From Microbacteriaceae bacterium (GTDB lineage: Bacteria > Actinomycetota > Actinomycetes > Actinomycetales > Microbacteriaceae): a DNA stretch of 13,779 nucleotides. This document shows positions 1-10,072 of this stretch, in pieces. The notes under the pieces are model-generated. The model ran no database searches, was not told where the DNA came from, and worked only from the letters and a program-made list of their open reading frames with translations. The number at the start of each line of letters is the position of its first letter. Positions within the stretch are counted from its first letter, which is position 1. The translations under genes were made by a program, and so were the position numbers. Location: positions 1 through 13,779 of the forward strand of contig JAJAZI010000365.1 in NCBI GenBank assembly GCA_026785785.1, in the 5' to 3' direction.

Positions 1-38
1 ACGCTACGCGGTCCGGCCGGTGCCGGGCGCACGTCGGG

Positions 39-731
39 CTACTGCAGCAGCGTGCGGCGCAGGAACTCGGCGACATCGTCGATCTCGTCCCGGGAGATCG
101 AGTGCCCGATGCCGGAGTATTCGCGCACGGTGAGCTGCGCGTGCTCGGGCAGCCACCGCATCGTGCGCTCGATCGCGTCAGCCGGGATCACCGGGTCAGC
201 GGGGTCGCGGCCCCAGAACACCGGTCGTGCGGCAGCGGCGAGGAGTGAATCCTGTTCGGCATCCGCCCCGCCCTCGATCGAGAAGCCCGCGAGGTTCACG
301 AAGCTCTCGAACCGGTGGGGTGCGTGGCGGAGAAGCTGGGTGGTCAGCGCACCGCCCTGGGAGAACCCCACGACCGCGACGCGCGAATCCGGAGCCACCC
401 GCGCGAGCCAGTCGAGCAGCCCGGCCGTCGCGGCGATCGCGCTCGCGGGATCGGGAAACCCGGGAAGGCCGGAGCGGAACCATGTCCAACTGTCGCCCGG
501 CGCACCACCGGCGTGCGGGAGCGGGGCGCGCACGGACGCGTAGACGGCGTCCTTCGGCAGCATCGGCACGAGCGAGAAGAGGTCGCGTTCGTGCGATCCG
601 CGGCCGTGCAGCAGCACGACGAGCGGCCGCGGATCGCCCGGCTGAAGGCGGTCGGACCAGACGACGGCGCCGTCATCGAGGGGCAGGTCGCCAGGGCGGT
701 CGGATGGGAAGGGCACGGTGGTGTCGGTCAT
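39..731 (-). CDS. Alpha/beta hydrolase, phospholipase/carboxylesterase family
   Basis: A 230-residue serine hydrolase of the alpha/beta fold, resembling the small cytosolic carboxylesterase/acyl-protein thioesterase family (usually 200-230 residues). Visible landmarks are the oxyanion-side loop LLHGRGSHERD (about 40-50), the nucleophile elbow GFSQGG with Ser124, Asp179 in the segment DPADPVIP, and His210 in GIGHS, so the full Ser-Asp-His triad is in place. No signal peptide or membrane segment is seen, so it should be cytoplasmic. The ATG start has no Shine-Dalgarno, but TAGTCT on the minus strand (741-746) lies 9 bases upstream and could be a -10 box for a nearly leaderless transcript. It follows the acyl-CoA dehydrogenase-like gene by 52 bases, so co-transcription is also possible. 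The natural ester substrate cannot be told from sequence. Confidence 0.88.
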   Translation of the reverse strand: MTDTTVPFPSDRPGDLPLDDGAVVWSDRLQPGDPRPLVVLLHGRGSHERDLFSLVPMLPKDAVYASVRAPLPHAGGAPGDSWTWFRSGLPGFPDPASAIAATAGLLDWLARVAPDSRVAVVGFSQGGALTTQLLRHAPHRFESFVNLAGFSIEGGADAEQDSLLAAAARPVFWGRDPADPVIPADAIERTMRWLPEHAQLTVREYSGIGHSISRDEIDDVAEFLRRTLLQ

Positions 732-783
732 GATCGGTCCAGACTAGATGCCGCGCCCGGCGGGTGCGGAAGCTGCGGGGGCG

Positions 784-1926
784 TCAGTCGGCGATCGGTC
801 CGAGCAGCGCCGTCGCCACGGTCGAATGGGCGGAGTCGGCGGTGCTGGGGTGGAAGCCACCCGCGAGCACGTCGCGGTAGAGGCGGCCGAGTTCGCTGTC
901 GGCCGCGAAGCTGGCACCCCCGGTGACGGAGATGGCCTCGTCGACGACGTTCCTGGCCGCCTCGGTCGCCGCGAGCTTGACGCCCGCGGCCTTGCGGAAC
1001 CACTGGTCGCCGTGGTCGACCCGGTTGTCGACGTCGCCGGCGAGCGCTTCCAAGCGCGGCCACACCGCGTCCTGGGCCATCGCGGCCCGCGCGATCTTCA
1101 TCCGTATGACCGGGTCCTGGCTCTTCGCAGCGCCTGTCGCGCGGGAGACCCGGACGGTCGCCTGCACCGCCAACTCGAGGGCGCGGTCGCCAATGCCTGC
1201 GTAGACGGCGGCGATGAGGATTTCGAAGTTGGTGAAGATCGCGATTAGGAGCGGGTCGGCGCTGGGTCCGGGGTCGAGGCGCCGGTACACCCGCTGCGCC
1301 TCGGCGGTCGCGCCGTCGAGCGTGGTGGTGCGGCTCTGCGTCGCGCGCATGCCCAGCGTGTTCCAGTCGTCGTGCACGGTGATGCCGGGGCTGTCCCGGG
1401 TGATGACGGCGTGGACGAGCTTGGGGGCGTCGGGCGACGTGGTGTCGAGCCCGAAGGTGCCGAGCCTGGTCCAGGCTGGCGAGAGGCTCGTGAAGACCTT
1501 GGTGCCGGTGAAGGCGTAGCCGCCGCCGGGCAGCGGCGCGGCCTCGGTCGAGCTCGCGAGGAGCCCGAGATCGTTGCCGGCCTCGCTGATGGCGAAGGCG
1601 AACAGTTCCCCGGCCGCCGCGTCGCGCAGCACGAAGTCGAGGCTCCCGTCGCCGCGCTCGTGCAGGGTCTTCGCGACACCGGTCCAGATGAGGTGCATTC
1701 CGATCGCGAGCGCCGTTGCGGGCGCGGCACGCGCGAGCCGGGCCTGTTCGCGCACGATGTCGCGGAGAGACAGGCCCGCGCCGCCGAACTCGGTCGGCAC
1801 GAGGGCGGCGAGGTAGCCGGCCGCCGTGAGCTCAGCGAGGTCGTCGGTGAAGAACACGTTGTCACGGTCGTAGCCGGGTGCGCGGGCATGGACGCGCGCG
1901 AGGAGGTCGTGGCTCGGGAAGGGCAT
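784..1926 (-). CDS. Acyl-CoA dehydrogenase-fold flavoprotein, atypical
   Basis: A 380-residue protein of the acyl-CoA dehydrogenase superfamily, the usual length. The N-terminal helical domain contains VPTEFGGAGLSL (43-54). The middle beta domain has AISEAGNDLG (112-121), the counterpart of the flavin-binding TEPxxGSD motif, and TGTKVFTS (140-147), followed by LGMRATQS (191-198). The C-terminal helical domain ends with GGFHPSTADSAH. The classical YEGT catalytic-Glu segment of straight-chain acyl-CoA dehydrogenases is not visible. That ending is more like the DszC-type flavin-dependent monooxygenase branch, so the reaction may be oxygenation or oxidation of a non-acyl-CoA substrate (inference). 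It begins 35 bases after the helR stop on the same strand, so the two are probably co-transcribed. No strong ribosome binding site is seen. Family assignment is firm; substrate is unknown. Confidence 0.88.
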   Translation of the reverse strand: MPFPSHDLLARVHARAPGYDRDNVFFTDDLAELTAAGYLAALVPTEFGGAGLSLRDIVREQARLARAAPATALAIGMHLIWTGVAKTLHERGDGSLDFVLRDAAAGELFAFAISEAGNDLGLLASSTEAAPLPGGGYAFTGTKVFTSLSPAWTRLGTFGLDTTSPDAPKLVHAVITRDSPGITVHDDWNTLGMRATQSRTTTLDGATAEAQRVYRRLDPGPSADPLLIAIFTNFEILIAAVYAGIGDRALELAVQATVRVSRATGAAKSQDPVIRMKIARAAMAQDAVWPRLEALAGDVDNRVDHGDQWFRKAAGVKLAATEAARNVVDEAISVTGGASFAADSELGRLYRDVLAGGFHPSTADSAHSTVATALLGPIAD

Positions 1927-1961
1927 GCAACTAAGTCTCGCAGCTTCACCCGACAGCTGGC

Positions 1962-4205
1962 CTAGCTCTCGAGCACGCCCGTCGGCAGGTCGACGTCGGT
2001 CACGAGGGTAAGCCGCTGGGTGGGTCTGGTCATCGCGACGTACAGCGCGCCCGCGCCCCGTTCACTCTCGCTGATGACCCCGCTCGGATCGACGATGACG
2101 ACCGAGTCGAACTCGAGCCCCTTCGCATCCTGCGGGCTCAGCACCGCGATGGAACGGGACAGCCCGCGGGAACCAAGACCGATGTGCTCGGCGAACTCGG
2201 TGCGCAGTTGCGCGAACACGGTGCGGACCTCGCCTGCTGGCGCGATGACGGCCAGCGTGCCCTCGGTCGAGATCGCGCGGTCGTGGCGAACGGCCTCGAG
2301 CAGCGACTCGGTGACCCGAATCGGCCACTCGCTCGCGCGCACCGCCGTCGACGGTGTCACCGCGAGTCCGTGCGCGATGGCCATCCGCTCCGCTGCGACA
2401 CTGATCTGGCTCGGGGTGCGGTAGTTCACCGTGAGCTCTTCGAGCCGCCACCGCTCGCCTTGCTCCTCCGTTCCGACGAGGGTGCGCAGCGCGGACCGCC
2501 AATCGGCCGAGGCCGAGGCGGATGCCGCCTGCGCAATGTCGCCGACGACCGTGAAGGAGCGCAGCGGGCAGCGTCGCAGGAGCAGCCGCCACTGCATGGG
2601 CGAGAGCTCCTGCGCCTCGTCCACGACGATGTGGCCGTAGGTCCAGCGGCGGTCGGCAGCGGCGCGCTCGGCGGTCGTACCCTTGGCTGCGCCCTCGGCG
2701 AAGCTGTCGGCGAGGTCTTCCGCGTTGACCTGCCCGGCGACATCCATGTTCTCGATCGCGTGCTCGGCGTTCTCGACGTCGCGCTTGCGCTGCTGCTTCG
2801 CCTCGCGCTTCTCGGCCGCGTTCACCACGTCGTACTCCCCGAGCAGCTCCGCCGCCTCGTCGAGAAGAGGGATGTCGGAGACAGTGAACGGCGCGTCTCG
2901 GCCGCGGCGCAGCAGCGCCCGCTTCTCGTCCGTCCAGCCAGGGGTGAGCTCGGTGAGCCACTGGGGCCGGGCGTAGAGGTCCTGCACGAGCTTCTCCGGG
3001 CTGAGCGGAAGCCACGCGGTGTTCAGGGCGACACGCACGTCCATCGACGAGCGCAGATCCTCGCGCAGCATCGAGTGGTCCGACTCGTCGACCGAGTTGC
3101 CCTGCGATCGGAGCTGGTCTGCCCACTGCCGGGTGAGCTGGGCGAGCGCGTTCTTGACGAACACCACCCGTGCCTCGTTGTACGGCTTGCGGCTCTGCAG
3201 CGCACGGTGCATCGCGTTGGCGATCAGCTGAGGGTCGAGGGTGAGCCGGTCTCCGTTCACGTCGAGTTCCTGCGCGGCCGCGGGCACACGCTGCCGGGAC
3301 TTCACGGCGCGCGCGATGAGGCCTGCCATGGCGGCGGATCCCTTGACGGCCGCGACGGCCGGCGCATCGTCGGTCGCGGCGTCGATGCCGGGGAACAGCT
3401 GGCCGACGCTCGCGAGCACGACGCCCGTCTCGCCGAGCGACGGCAGAACGGCCTCGATGTACTGCAGGAACGAACGCGACGGCCCGACGATGAGCACGCC
3501 GGAGTTGCGGAGCCGCTCGCGGTGCGAGTACAGCAGGTAGGCGGCGCGGTGCAGGGCCACGGCTGTCTTGCCCGTGCCCGGCCCGCCCTGGACGACGAGG
3601 ATCCCCTTGAGATCGGACCGGATGATGCGGTCCTGCTCGGCCTGAATCGTCGCGACGATGTCGGACATGCGGCCGGTCCGCTCGGCGGTGAGCGCCGCAA
3701 GCAGCGCCCCCTCCCCCTGGAGCTCGAGTCCGGCCCCGGCCAGCAGCTCGGCGTCGAAGACCTCGTCCTCGATGCGGGTGATGCTGCGGCCCGCTGAAAT
3801 CAGGTGTCGACGGGCCCTCGTGCCGAGTGGGTTCGCCGCGGTCGCCTGGTAGAACGCGCTCGCCTGCGGCACCCGCCAGTCCAGCAGCACCGGCTTCAGG
3901 TCGGCGTCGCGCAGCCCGATCCGGCCGATGTAGCGGTGGATGTCGCCGTCCACGTCGTCGGATGCCGTGGCTTCCAGCTCGATCCGGCCGAAGGCGAGAC
4001 GCTCGTTCACCTCGCGCAGCTGCACGATACGGTCCTCGTAGATCCGCGCGAACGCGTCGCGCTCGGAACGACTCTGATGGTTGCCCCCAACGTCCTGCCT
4101 GCGCACCTGACCGAGCTGCATCGTCGCCAGATCCTGCAGTTCGTCCAGGCGCGCGTAGAGGCCTTCGACGTACTCCCGCTCGCGTTCCAGTTCGCTCTTA
4201 GTCAC
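1962..4205 (-). CDS. helR: RNA polymerase recycling motor ATPase HelR/HelD (UvrD-like)
   Basis: A 747-residue superfamily 1 helicase-like ATPase of the HelD/HelR group. In actinobacteria these proteins dislodge stalled or inhibitor-bound RNA polymerase, and HelR confers rifamycin tolerance (established for the family). Visible in order: an N-terminal charged helical stretch (1-75) that would form the coiled coil entering the polymerase secondary channel; the conserved LLDWRVPQASAFY (107-119); Walker A GGPGTGKTA (207-215); a long insert with helical, Glu/Lys-rich segments (about 270-520); Walker B VDEAQELSP (528-536); the motor motif NYRTPSQI (594-601); and SPQDAKGLEFD with VAMTRP near the C-terminus. 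The start is GTG, preceded by GGGAGA at about 8 bases; the nearby ATG runs straight into TGA. No rifamycin-associated palindrome is recognisable in the 114 bases upstream. Confidence 0.93.
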   Translation of the reverse strand: MTKSELEREREYVEGLYARLDELQDLATMQLGQVRRQDVGGNHQSRSERDAFARIYEDRIVQLREVNERLAFGRIELEATASDDVDGDIHRYIGRIGLRDADLKPVLLDWRVPQASAFYQATAANPLGTRARRHLISAGRSITRIEDEVFDAELLAGAGLELQGEGALLAALTAERTGRMSDIVATIQAEQDRIIRSDLKGILVVQGGPGTGKTAVALHRAAYLLYSHRERLRNSGVLIVGPSRSFLQYIEAVLPSLGETGVVLASVGQLFPGIDAATDDAPAVAAVKGSAAMAGLIARAVKSRQRVPAAAQELDVNGDRLTLDPQLIANAMHRALQSRKPYNEARVVFVKNALAQLTRQWADQLRSQGNSVDESDHSMLREDLRSSMDVRVALNTAWLPLSPEKLVQDLYARPQWLTELTPGWTDEKRALLRRGRDAPFTVSDIPLLDEAAELLGEYDVVNAAEKREAKQQRKRDVENAEHAIENMDVAGQVNAEDLADSFAEGAAKGTTAERAAADRRWTYGHIVVDEAQELSPMQWRLLLRRCPLRSFTVVGDIAQAASASASADWRSALRTLVGTEEQGERWRLEELTVNYRTPSQISVAAERMAIAHGLAVTPSTAVRASEWPIRVTESLLEAVRHDRAISTEGTLAVIAPAGEVRTVFAQLRTEFAEHIGLGSRGLSRSIAVLSPQDAKGLEFDSVVIVDPSGVISESERGAGALYVAMTRPTQRLTLVTDVDLPTGVLES

Positions 4206-4319
4206 GACTCACATCTCCCGAATTCCAGCGTGCAAGTTTACGTGACCATTCGAGCGCTTCTGACCAGCGCCCGTTTCGCCGCGATTCCCACTGCGAAGTG
4301 CGTGGGCCGGACGACGGCG

Positions 4320-5533
4320 CTACGGCACGCGCGGCACGCGCTCCGGCATGGGCGGCAGTCCGGCGAGGGCGAGCCGGTCGGTCGTGATGCGCGCGAGCAA
4401 CGCCGCCTCCGCGCGCTGCACCCCGATCCGGTCGCGGCTCGAAATGAGACGCTGGCGCGCGAAGGCCACCCGCGTCGCGGTCCGGGTGAAGTCCGCGAAC
4501 GGTCTGCCCAAGCGGTGCCGCGCGGCCCAGACCCGCGCCCTGGCCCTGCCGGTCGCTGTCGACAGCATCGCGACCTCGCCCGGGGTGAACCAGCCGGCGG
4601 CGGCGTACTCGGCCAGCCGCTCCGCGGTCACCCGTTGCTCCGCCCGGCGCAGGAAGTACACGAAGGCCACTCCAAGCAGGAACAGCGGAACCTGAACGAC
4701 AAGGTAGTACCCGTAGAAATCGCTGACGATGAACGCCATCCCGTTCCAGAACGCATGCAGGGCGATGGCGGGAACGAGGCCAATCAGGAAGTACCCGATC
4801 GCGCCGGCTCCGCTCGCGCGCCGGGAGGCGAATCCGAGGATGATCCCCGTGCAGGCCGTGAACATGACGTGGGCGAACGGGGAGAGAATTCCGCGGAGGA
4901 AGAAGATCTCGCTGACTCCCGCGAAGTCGGTGCCGGTGAGGGCGAGGCCGAAATACTGCACGTTCTCGGTGAAGGCGAATCCGACCCCGATCATCGCGCC
5001 GTAGACGAGCCCGTCGACCGGGCCGTCGAAGTGCCGGCGGAAGACCCAGAACAGCAGCAGGATACCGAGGCCCTTGCTCACCTCCTCGACGACGGGCGCC
5101 TGGACCACCGCACTGAAGAACACCGTGGCATAGCTGTCGCCGATTCCGGCGAGCGCTCGGCCGATCTGCGCGATGAAGGAGAAGATCAGGGCGATTCCGA
5201 CCGATGCCGCCGCCCCCCAGAGCAGCGCGAAGATCAGCGCGGCGCGCGGCTCGGGCTCCCACCGGTCGATCCAGGCGATCGTGCCGAGCACGATGGCGAG
5301 CGGCACGAGCGCCAGGACGAAGGCGATGGCGGCGGCGTCCGTGCCGAGCGCGAATACGAGATACGCGGCGACGGCCACGCCGACAATCGCGAGCAGGGCG
5401 AAGCCGAGGGTCGCGACCACGAAGATGGGGTCGGCCCTGGGGCGCGGAGCGGTGCCGAGCCCGGTGGGAACCGGGTGCGGGTTGGTGGCGACGGGCCGGT
5501 AGTAGCCGGCGCCGTCGGATGCGATGTACGAGT

Positions 5534-5537
<4 letters not shown>
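4320..5537 (-). CDS. PrsW-family intramembrane metalloprotease
   Basis: A 405-residue multi-pass membrane protein of the PrsW family, relatives of which perform site-1 cleavage of anti-sigma factors or process other membrane proteins. After a soluble 35-residue N-terminus come about eight hydrophobic segments (about 37-300). The family motifs are all present: EE in PVVEEVSKG (Glu151-Glu152), FAFTENVQY (Glu191-Asn192), SPFAHVMFT (His223) and ALHAFWNG (His261), which together form the presumed metal site. A cytoplasmic, Arg-rich tail of about 100 residues follows the last membrane span. The start is GTG; the GTGA overlap with the upstream oxidase stop (4 bases) argues for translational coupling and fixes this start. 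It is the last gene of the three-gene operon with the ribokinase. No anti-sigma target is encoded nearby, so the substrate is unknown. Confidence 0.92.
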
Positions 5538-6939
<1,402 letters not shown>

Positions 6940-6946
<7 letters not shown>

Positions 6947-7857
6947 CCCGCCGCCGTCCCGATCATCGCCTCGATGCGCGCGCGGGTGGGAATTGACGGC
7001 ACGGCCCCGAGCGCCTGCACCGACAGCGCGGCGGCGGCGCTCGCGAATGCGGCCGCCGCGGTCAGCTCACGCCCCTGTGCGATCGCGGCGGCGAACGCAC
7101 CACAATAGGTGTCGCCGGCGCCGGTGGTGTCGACCGCAGTCACGGCGGAGGCGGCGACCCGTCCGACCTCGGCACCGTCGGCGTGGAGCACCGACCCCTG
7201 TGAGCCGAGCGTCACGATGAGCCGGGGCACGCGTGCGGCGAGCGCCGAGGCGGCGCGATCGAGATCAGCGTCGCCGGCGACGAGGCACGCCTCGTGCTCA
7301 TTCACGATGAGGTAGTCGAGGTGGTCGAGGAGCTCGTCGGGCAGCTGCCGTGCCGGTGCGGCATTGAGCATGACCGTGGTGCCGGCCGACCGCGCCGCCT
7401 TCGCGGCCTCGAGCACGATCGGGAGGGGGAGTTCGAGCTGCATGAGGAGCACCGCCGCTCCGGCGATCGCCGCCCCTGCCTCGCTCGTGAGATCGAGCAT
7501 GGTCGCGTTCGCGCCAGACGCGACGATGATGGTGTTCTCGCCGTTGCCGTCCACGACAATGAAGGCCTGCCCCGTCGGCGCCGTGGAGCGCCGCACGAGA
7601 TCGGCGCCGATGCCGTCCGCGGAGAGGACCCTGGCGAGTGCATCGCCGTGGTCGTCGCTGCCGAGTGCGCCGATGAAGGCGGTCGGCGCCCCCGCCCGAA
7701 CGGCGGCGACCGCCTGGTTGAGGCCCTTTCCGCCGGGGTAGAGCCTGGCAGAGTCCGCGAGGACCGTTTCGCCAGGCGACGGCGCGCGGTCCAGCACGAA
7801 GACGATGTCCATGTTGGCGCTGCCGATGACGACGACGCCTGCGTGTTGGGGGTCCAT
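6940..7857 (-). CDS. rbsK: Ribokinase (PfkB family)
   Basis: A 305-residue sugar kinase of the PfkB/ribokinase family, the standard length. Seen from the N-terminus: GSANMDIVF with the substrate-side Asp; YPGGKGLNQAVA (first PfkB signature, substrate binding); MLNAAPA and VNEHEA (ribokinase-type); VTLGSQG; and the second signature DTTGAGDTYCGAF with the catalytic base Asp. This pattern favours ribokinase (D-ribose + ATP to ribose 5-phosphate) over fructokinase or adenosine kinase, but the sugar is inferred. No ribose transporter or LacI regulator is present in the window, so it may serve nucleoside-ribose salvage. TACAGT lies 8 bases before the ATG, suggesting a leaderless transcript. It is the first gene of the operon and is divergent from the Ada-AlkA gene. 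Confidence 0.9.
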
Positions 7858-7966
7858 TTCGTTTCACTGTAGATCACATCGGGTGCGCAAATCTGCGGGC
7901 CCGGCCGGGCGCGGTCAGGTCCGATTTCCGCTGGCGATCGTCACCGCGCCATGCCACTGTCGATGG
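7858..7966. promoter_or_regulatory. Divergent promoter region, ribokinase operon / ada-alkA
   Basis: This 109-base gap separates two divergent genes and must hold both promoters. On the minus strand TACAGT (8 bases before the ribokinase ATG) is a plausible -10 box. No clear -35 box or good Shine-Dalgarno is seen for either gene. No convincing Ada box is recognised, only a loose ATC-N6-GCAA match to the E. coli AAT-N6-GCAA pattern. Confidence 0.4.
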
Positions 7967-9448
7967 ATGAGCATCAGCGCCGCGGTCGGTCCGTCCGATC
8001 CACTCTTCGCCGCGAGGTATCTGGCGATGTCGAGCCGCGATGCCCGTTTCGATGGGCAATTCATCACGGGCGTTCGCTCGACCGGAATCTACTGCCGTCC
8101 CAGCTGCCCCGCGGTGACCCCGAAGGCGAGCAACGTCACCTTCTACCGCACCGCCGCCGCGGCCCACGAGGCGGGGCTGCGGGCGTGCAAGCGGTGCCAG
8201 CCCGATGCCGTGCCCGGTTCGCCGGAGTGGAATTCGCGGGACGATCTTGCGTCGCGCGCGATGCGTTTGATCGCCGACGGTACGGTCGACCGGCGCGGAG
8301 TGCCGGGTCTCGCCCAAACCCTGGGCTACACGCCTCGCCACCTGACCCGGGTGCTCGTGCAGGAGCTCGGGGCCGGCCCCCTCGCGCTCGCCCGCGCCCA
8401 CCGGGCGCAGACGGCCAGGATCCTGCTGGTGGCGACCGACCTGCCGATCGCCGATGTCGCCTTCGCCGCCGGATTCTCGAGTGTGCGCCAGTTCAACGAG
8501 ACGATCGCCGCCGTCTACGAACGCACTCCGACCCAACTTCGCTCCCCCGTGCAGCCTGCTCCCGTGCCGAACCAGCCGTCCCCAGGAGAAGCGACGGCCG
8601 TCACCCTGCGCCTTCCCGTGCGCGCGCCGTTCGACGGCGAGGGCCTCCTGCGCTTCTTCGCCGATCACGCTATCGCGGGCGTGGAGTCGGGAGGGGCGAC
8701 GAGCTACTCGCGACGCGCGCGCCTTCCCCGCGGCACCGCGACGATCGAGCTCCGACTCGATCGCGGGCGCGACGAGGAGAGCGTCGTCACCTGCGCCGCC
8801 CGGCTCGACAACGTGGCCGACCTCTCGACCCTCGTCGCGCGCGTGCGGCGCCTGTTCGACCTCGATGCAGACTCTGCGGCCATCGACCAGGCCCTCTCCC
8901 GAGACCCGGCACTCGCCCCCTCGGTCGCGCGCAGCCCCGGAGTGCGCCTGCCGGGAAGCCTCGACCCGGAGGAGACCCTGTTCCGCACGCTCATCGGCCA
9001 GCAGGTGTCAGTGGCCGCCGCCCGCACTGTGCTCGCGCGAATCTGCCTCGACCTGTGCGGCGACAGCGGGCTGTTCCCCACCGCAACCCAACTGGCCGAG
9101 GAGGGCCGGCGGGTGCTGCGGGGTCCGGCGCCGCGGGTCGCGGCGATCATCGGGGTGGCCGAGGCCCTCGCGAACGGATCGCTCGTCATCGATGTCGGGA
9201 TGCCGGCGAGCGAACTGACCGCGAGACTCGTCGCAATGCCCGGTATCGGCCCGTGGACCGCCGGCTATGTCGCGATGCGCGTTCTGGGCAACCCGGATGT
9301 TCTCATCGACGGTGACCTCGTGATGCTGCGGAGCGCCGCCCTCCTCGGACTTCCGGCGACGAGGTCCGGACTCGCCGCGCACGGCGAGCGCTGGGCCCCC
9401 TGGCGCAGCTACGCCTGCATGCACCTGTGGCGGTCGGTCACCCGCTGA
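7967..9448 (+). CDS. Ada-AlkA fusion: methylphosphotriester regulator and 3-methyladenine DNA glycosylase
   Basis: A 493-residue fusion for DNA alkylation repair. Residues about 10-80 are the Ada zinc-binding methyl-acceptor domain, with Cys43, Cys47, Cys74 and Cys77 at exactly the E. coli Ada spacings (38/42/69/72). Residues about 88-190 are an AraC-type double helix-turn-helix (DVAFAAGFSSVRQFN). About 210-300 matches the AlkA N-terminal domain and 325-493 the HhH-GPD glycosylase. The helix-hairpin-helix MPGIGPWTAGYVAMR is at 424-438, the catalytic Asp is probably Asp450 (IDGDLVM, aligned with AlkA Asp238), and ERWAPWRSYACMHLW closes the fold. Methylation of the N-domain would turn it into a transcription activator while the C-domain excises alkylated bases. 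There is no O6-methylguanine transferase domain. ATG 7967 is chosen because the upstream reading lacks homology; it has no clear Shine-Dalgarno. Confidence 0.92.
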   Translation: MSISAAVGPSDPLFAARYLAMSSRDARFDGQFITGVRSTGIYCRPSCPAVTPKASNVTFYRTAAAAHEAGLRACKRCQPDAVPGSPEWNSRDDLASRAMRLIADGTVDRRGVPGLAQTLGYTPRHLTRVLVQELGAGPLALARAHRAQTARILLVATDLPIADVAFAAGFSSVRQFNETIAAVYERTPTQLRSPVQPAPVPNQPSPGEATAVTLRLPVRAPFDGEGLLRFFADHAIAGVESGGATSYSRRARLPRGTATIELRLDRGRDEESVVTCAARLDNVADLSTLVARVRRLFDLDADSAAIDQALSRDPALAPSVARSPGVRLPGSLDPEETLFRTLIGQQVSVAAARTVLARICLDLCGDSGLFPTATQLAEEGRRVLRGPAPRVAAIIGVAEALANGSLVIDVGMPASELTARLVAMPGIGPWTAGYVAMRVLGNPDVLIDGDLVMLRSAALLGLPATRSGLAAHGERWAPWRSYACMHLWRSVTR

Positions 9449-9449
9449 C

Positions 9450-9474
9450 GGCGGGCAATCAATGGGTTGCCGCC
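9450..9474 (+). terminator. Terminator-like hairpin after ada-alkA
   Basis: One base after the ada-alkA stop, GGCGGGCAA pairs with TTGCCGCC (8 bp with one bulged G) around an 8-base loop. There is no T-run after it, as is common in high-GC actinobacteria, so termination is likely but not proven. Confidence 0.45.
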
Positions 9475-9567
9475 GCCGGGCCAGCCCATGAAGCAGCGGT
9501 GTATCTGTCCAGTCCACGCCGCCGATGAGTCAAAACCTTTCGGCAGAGCGCCGGGAACCACAGCTTC

Positions 9568-9744
9568 GTGCCCGTTCGCGCCACCCGCGAGCCGGAGCCC
9601 GACAGGCTGCGGCGCAACTGGAACGAGATCCTGCAGGAGCTTCTCGTCACCCAGACCGGCTCCCAGACCGTCGCGGGCTTCCTGCTCAGGCTCCCGTTTC
9701 AGCAGCGCGTCAACGAACTCGGCACCTTTCAGGTCAGCGTCTGA
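9568..9744 (+). pseudogene. DUF6328 membrane protein, N-terminal remnant
   Basis: A 58-codon open stretch from a possible GTG start encodes RLRRNWNEILQELLVTQTGS, then a hydrophobic FLLRLPFQQRVNELGTFQ, and stops at TGA. This is the N-terminal signature of the actinobacterial DUF6328 small membrane proteins (about 150 residues, unknown function). After the stop, HRL-containing stretches in other frames (about 9745-9850) resemble eroded parts of the same family, but the central membrane spans are missing. An ATG at 9525 (MSQNLSAERREP) in a different frame may be the original start. Lesions seen: loss of frame, a premature stop and loss of the middle and C-terminal region. The family call rests on recognised motif similarity, not on a search. 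Confidence 0.6.
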
Positions 9745-10030
9745 TGGTGTGGTCGGGGGCACCGCCTGTTTCAGCGTGGGCCGATCCCTGCTCGCACTCA
9801 CGAACGACAGCACCCTGACCCTGCCGATCGTGTCGCATCGGCTTGGCGTCAGCCCCGACCAATGGCACAGGGTGGGCGGCGGACCTGGCCCTGAGGTGCG
9901 GCGAGCCAGGTCGGCCCATCGAGTGTGCAGTACACGAACCGGATGCCACTGTCCCGAAACACCGGCCTCGTTGTCGCCCCGCAGCTGGCGACGCGGGTTG
10001 ACCGCCTCGAGGTGACTGTTGACACTCATC
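9745..10030. other. Non-coding or eroded sequence, no intact gene
   Basis: No reading frame here has convincing coding character. The left part may be eroded DUF6328 sequence. On the minus strand, around 9880-9980, the phrase RFVYCTLDGPTWLA occurs in a short frame that has no start and soon stops; it could be the relic of another gene, but no family is recognised. Confidence 0.35.
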
Positions 10031-10048
10031 GCCCGGCTGAATCCGGGC
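10031..10048. repeat. Perfect 6-bp inverted repeat (hairpin)
   Basis: GCCCGG-CTGAAT-CCGGGC forms a perfect small stem-loop in the gap between the DUF6328 and ku remnants. Its role is unknown; it could end transcription of the ku remnant. There is no T-run on either side. Confidence 0.4.
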
Positions 10049-10072
10049 TCATACATGATTCTACGCCGATTT

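Noticed and set aside
2184..3797. 537-codon plus-strand ORF inside helR
   Set aside because: It is antisense to a gene with every HelR motif, and its product is Arg/Leu/Gly-rich with no recognisable domain; a GC-rich shadow frame.
7880..7895. Possible Ada box upstream of ada-alkA
   Set aside because: Only ATC-N6-GCAA is found, with mismatches to the E. coli motif; actinobacterial Ada sites differ and the match is weak.
9409..10056. 215-codon minus-strand ORF between ada-alkA and ku
   Set aside because: It overlaps the end of ada-alkA and the DUF6328 relic, has no motifs, and shows no coding bias.
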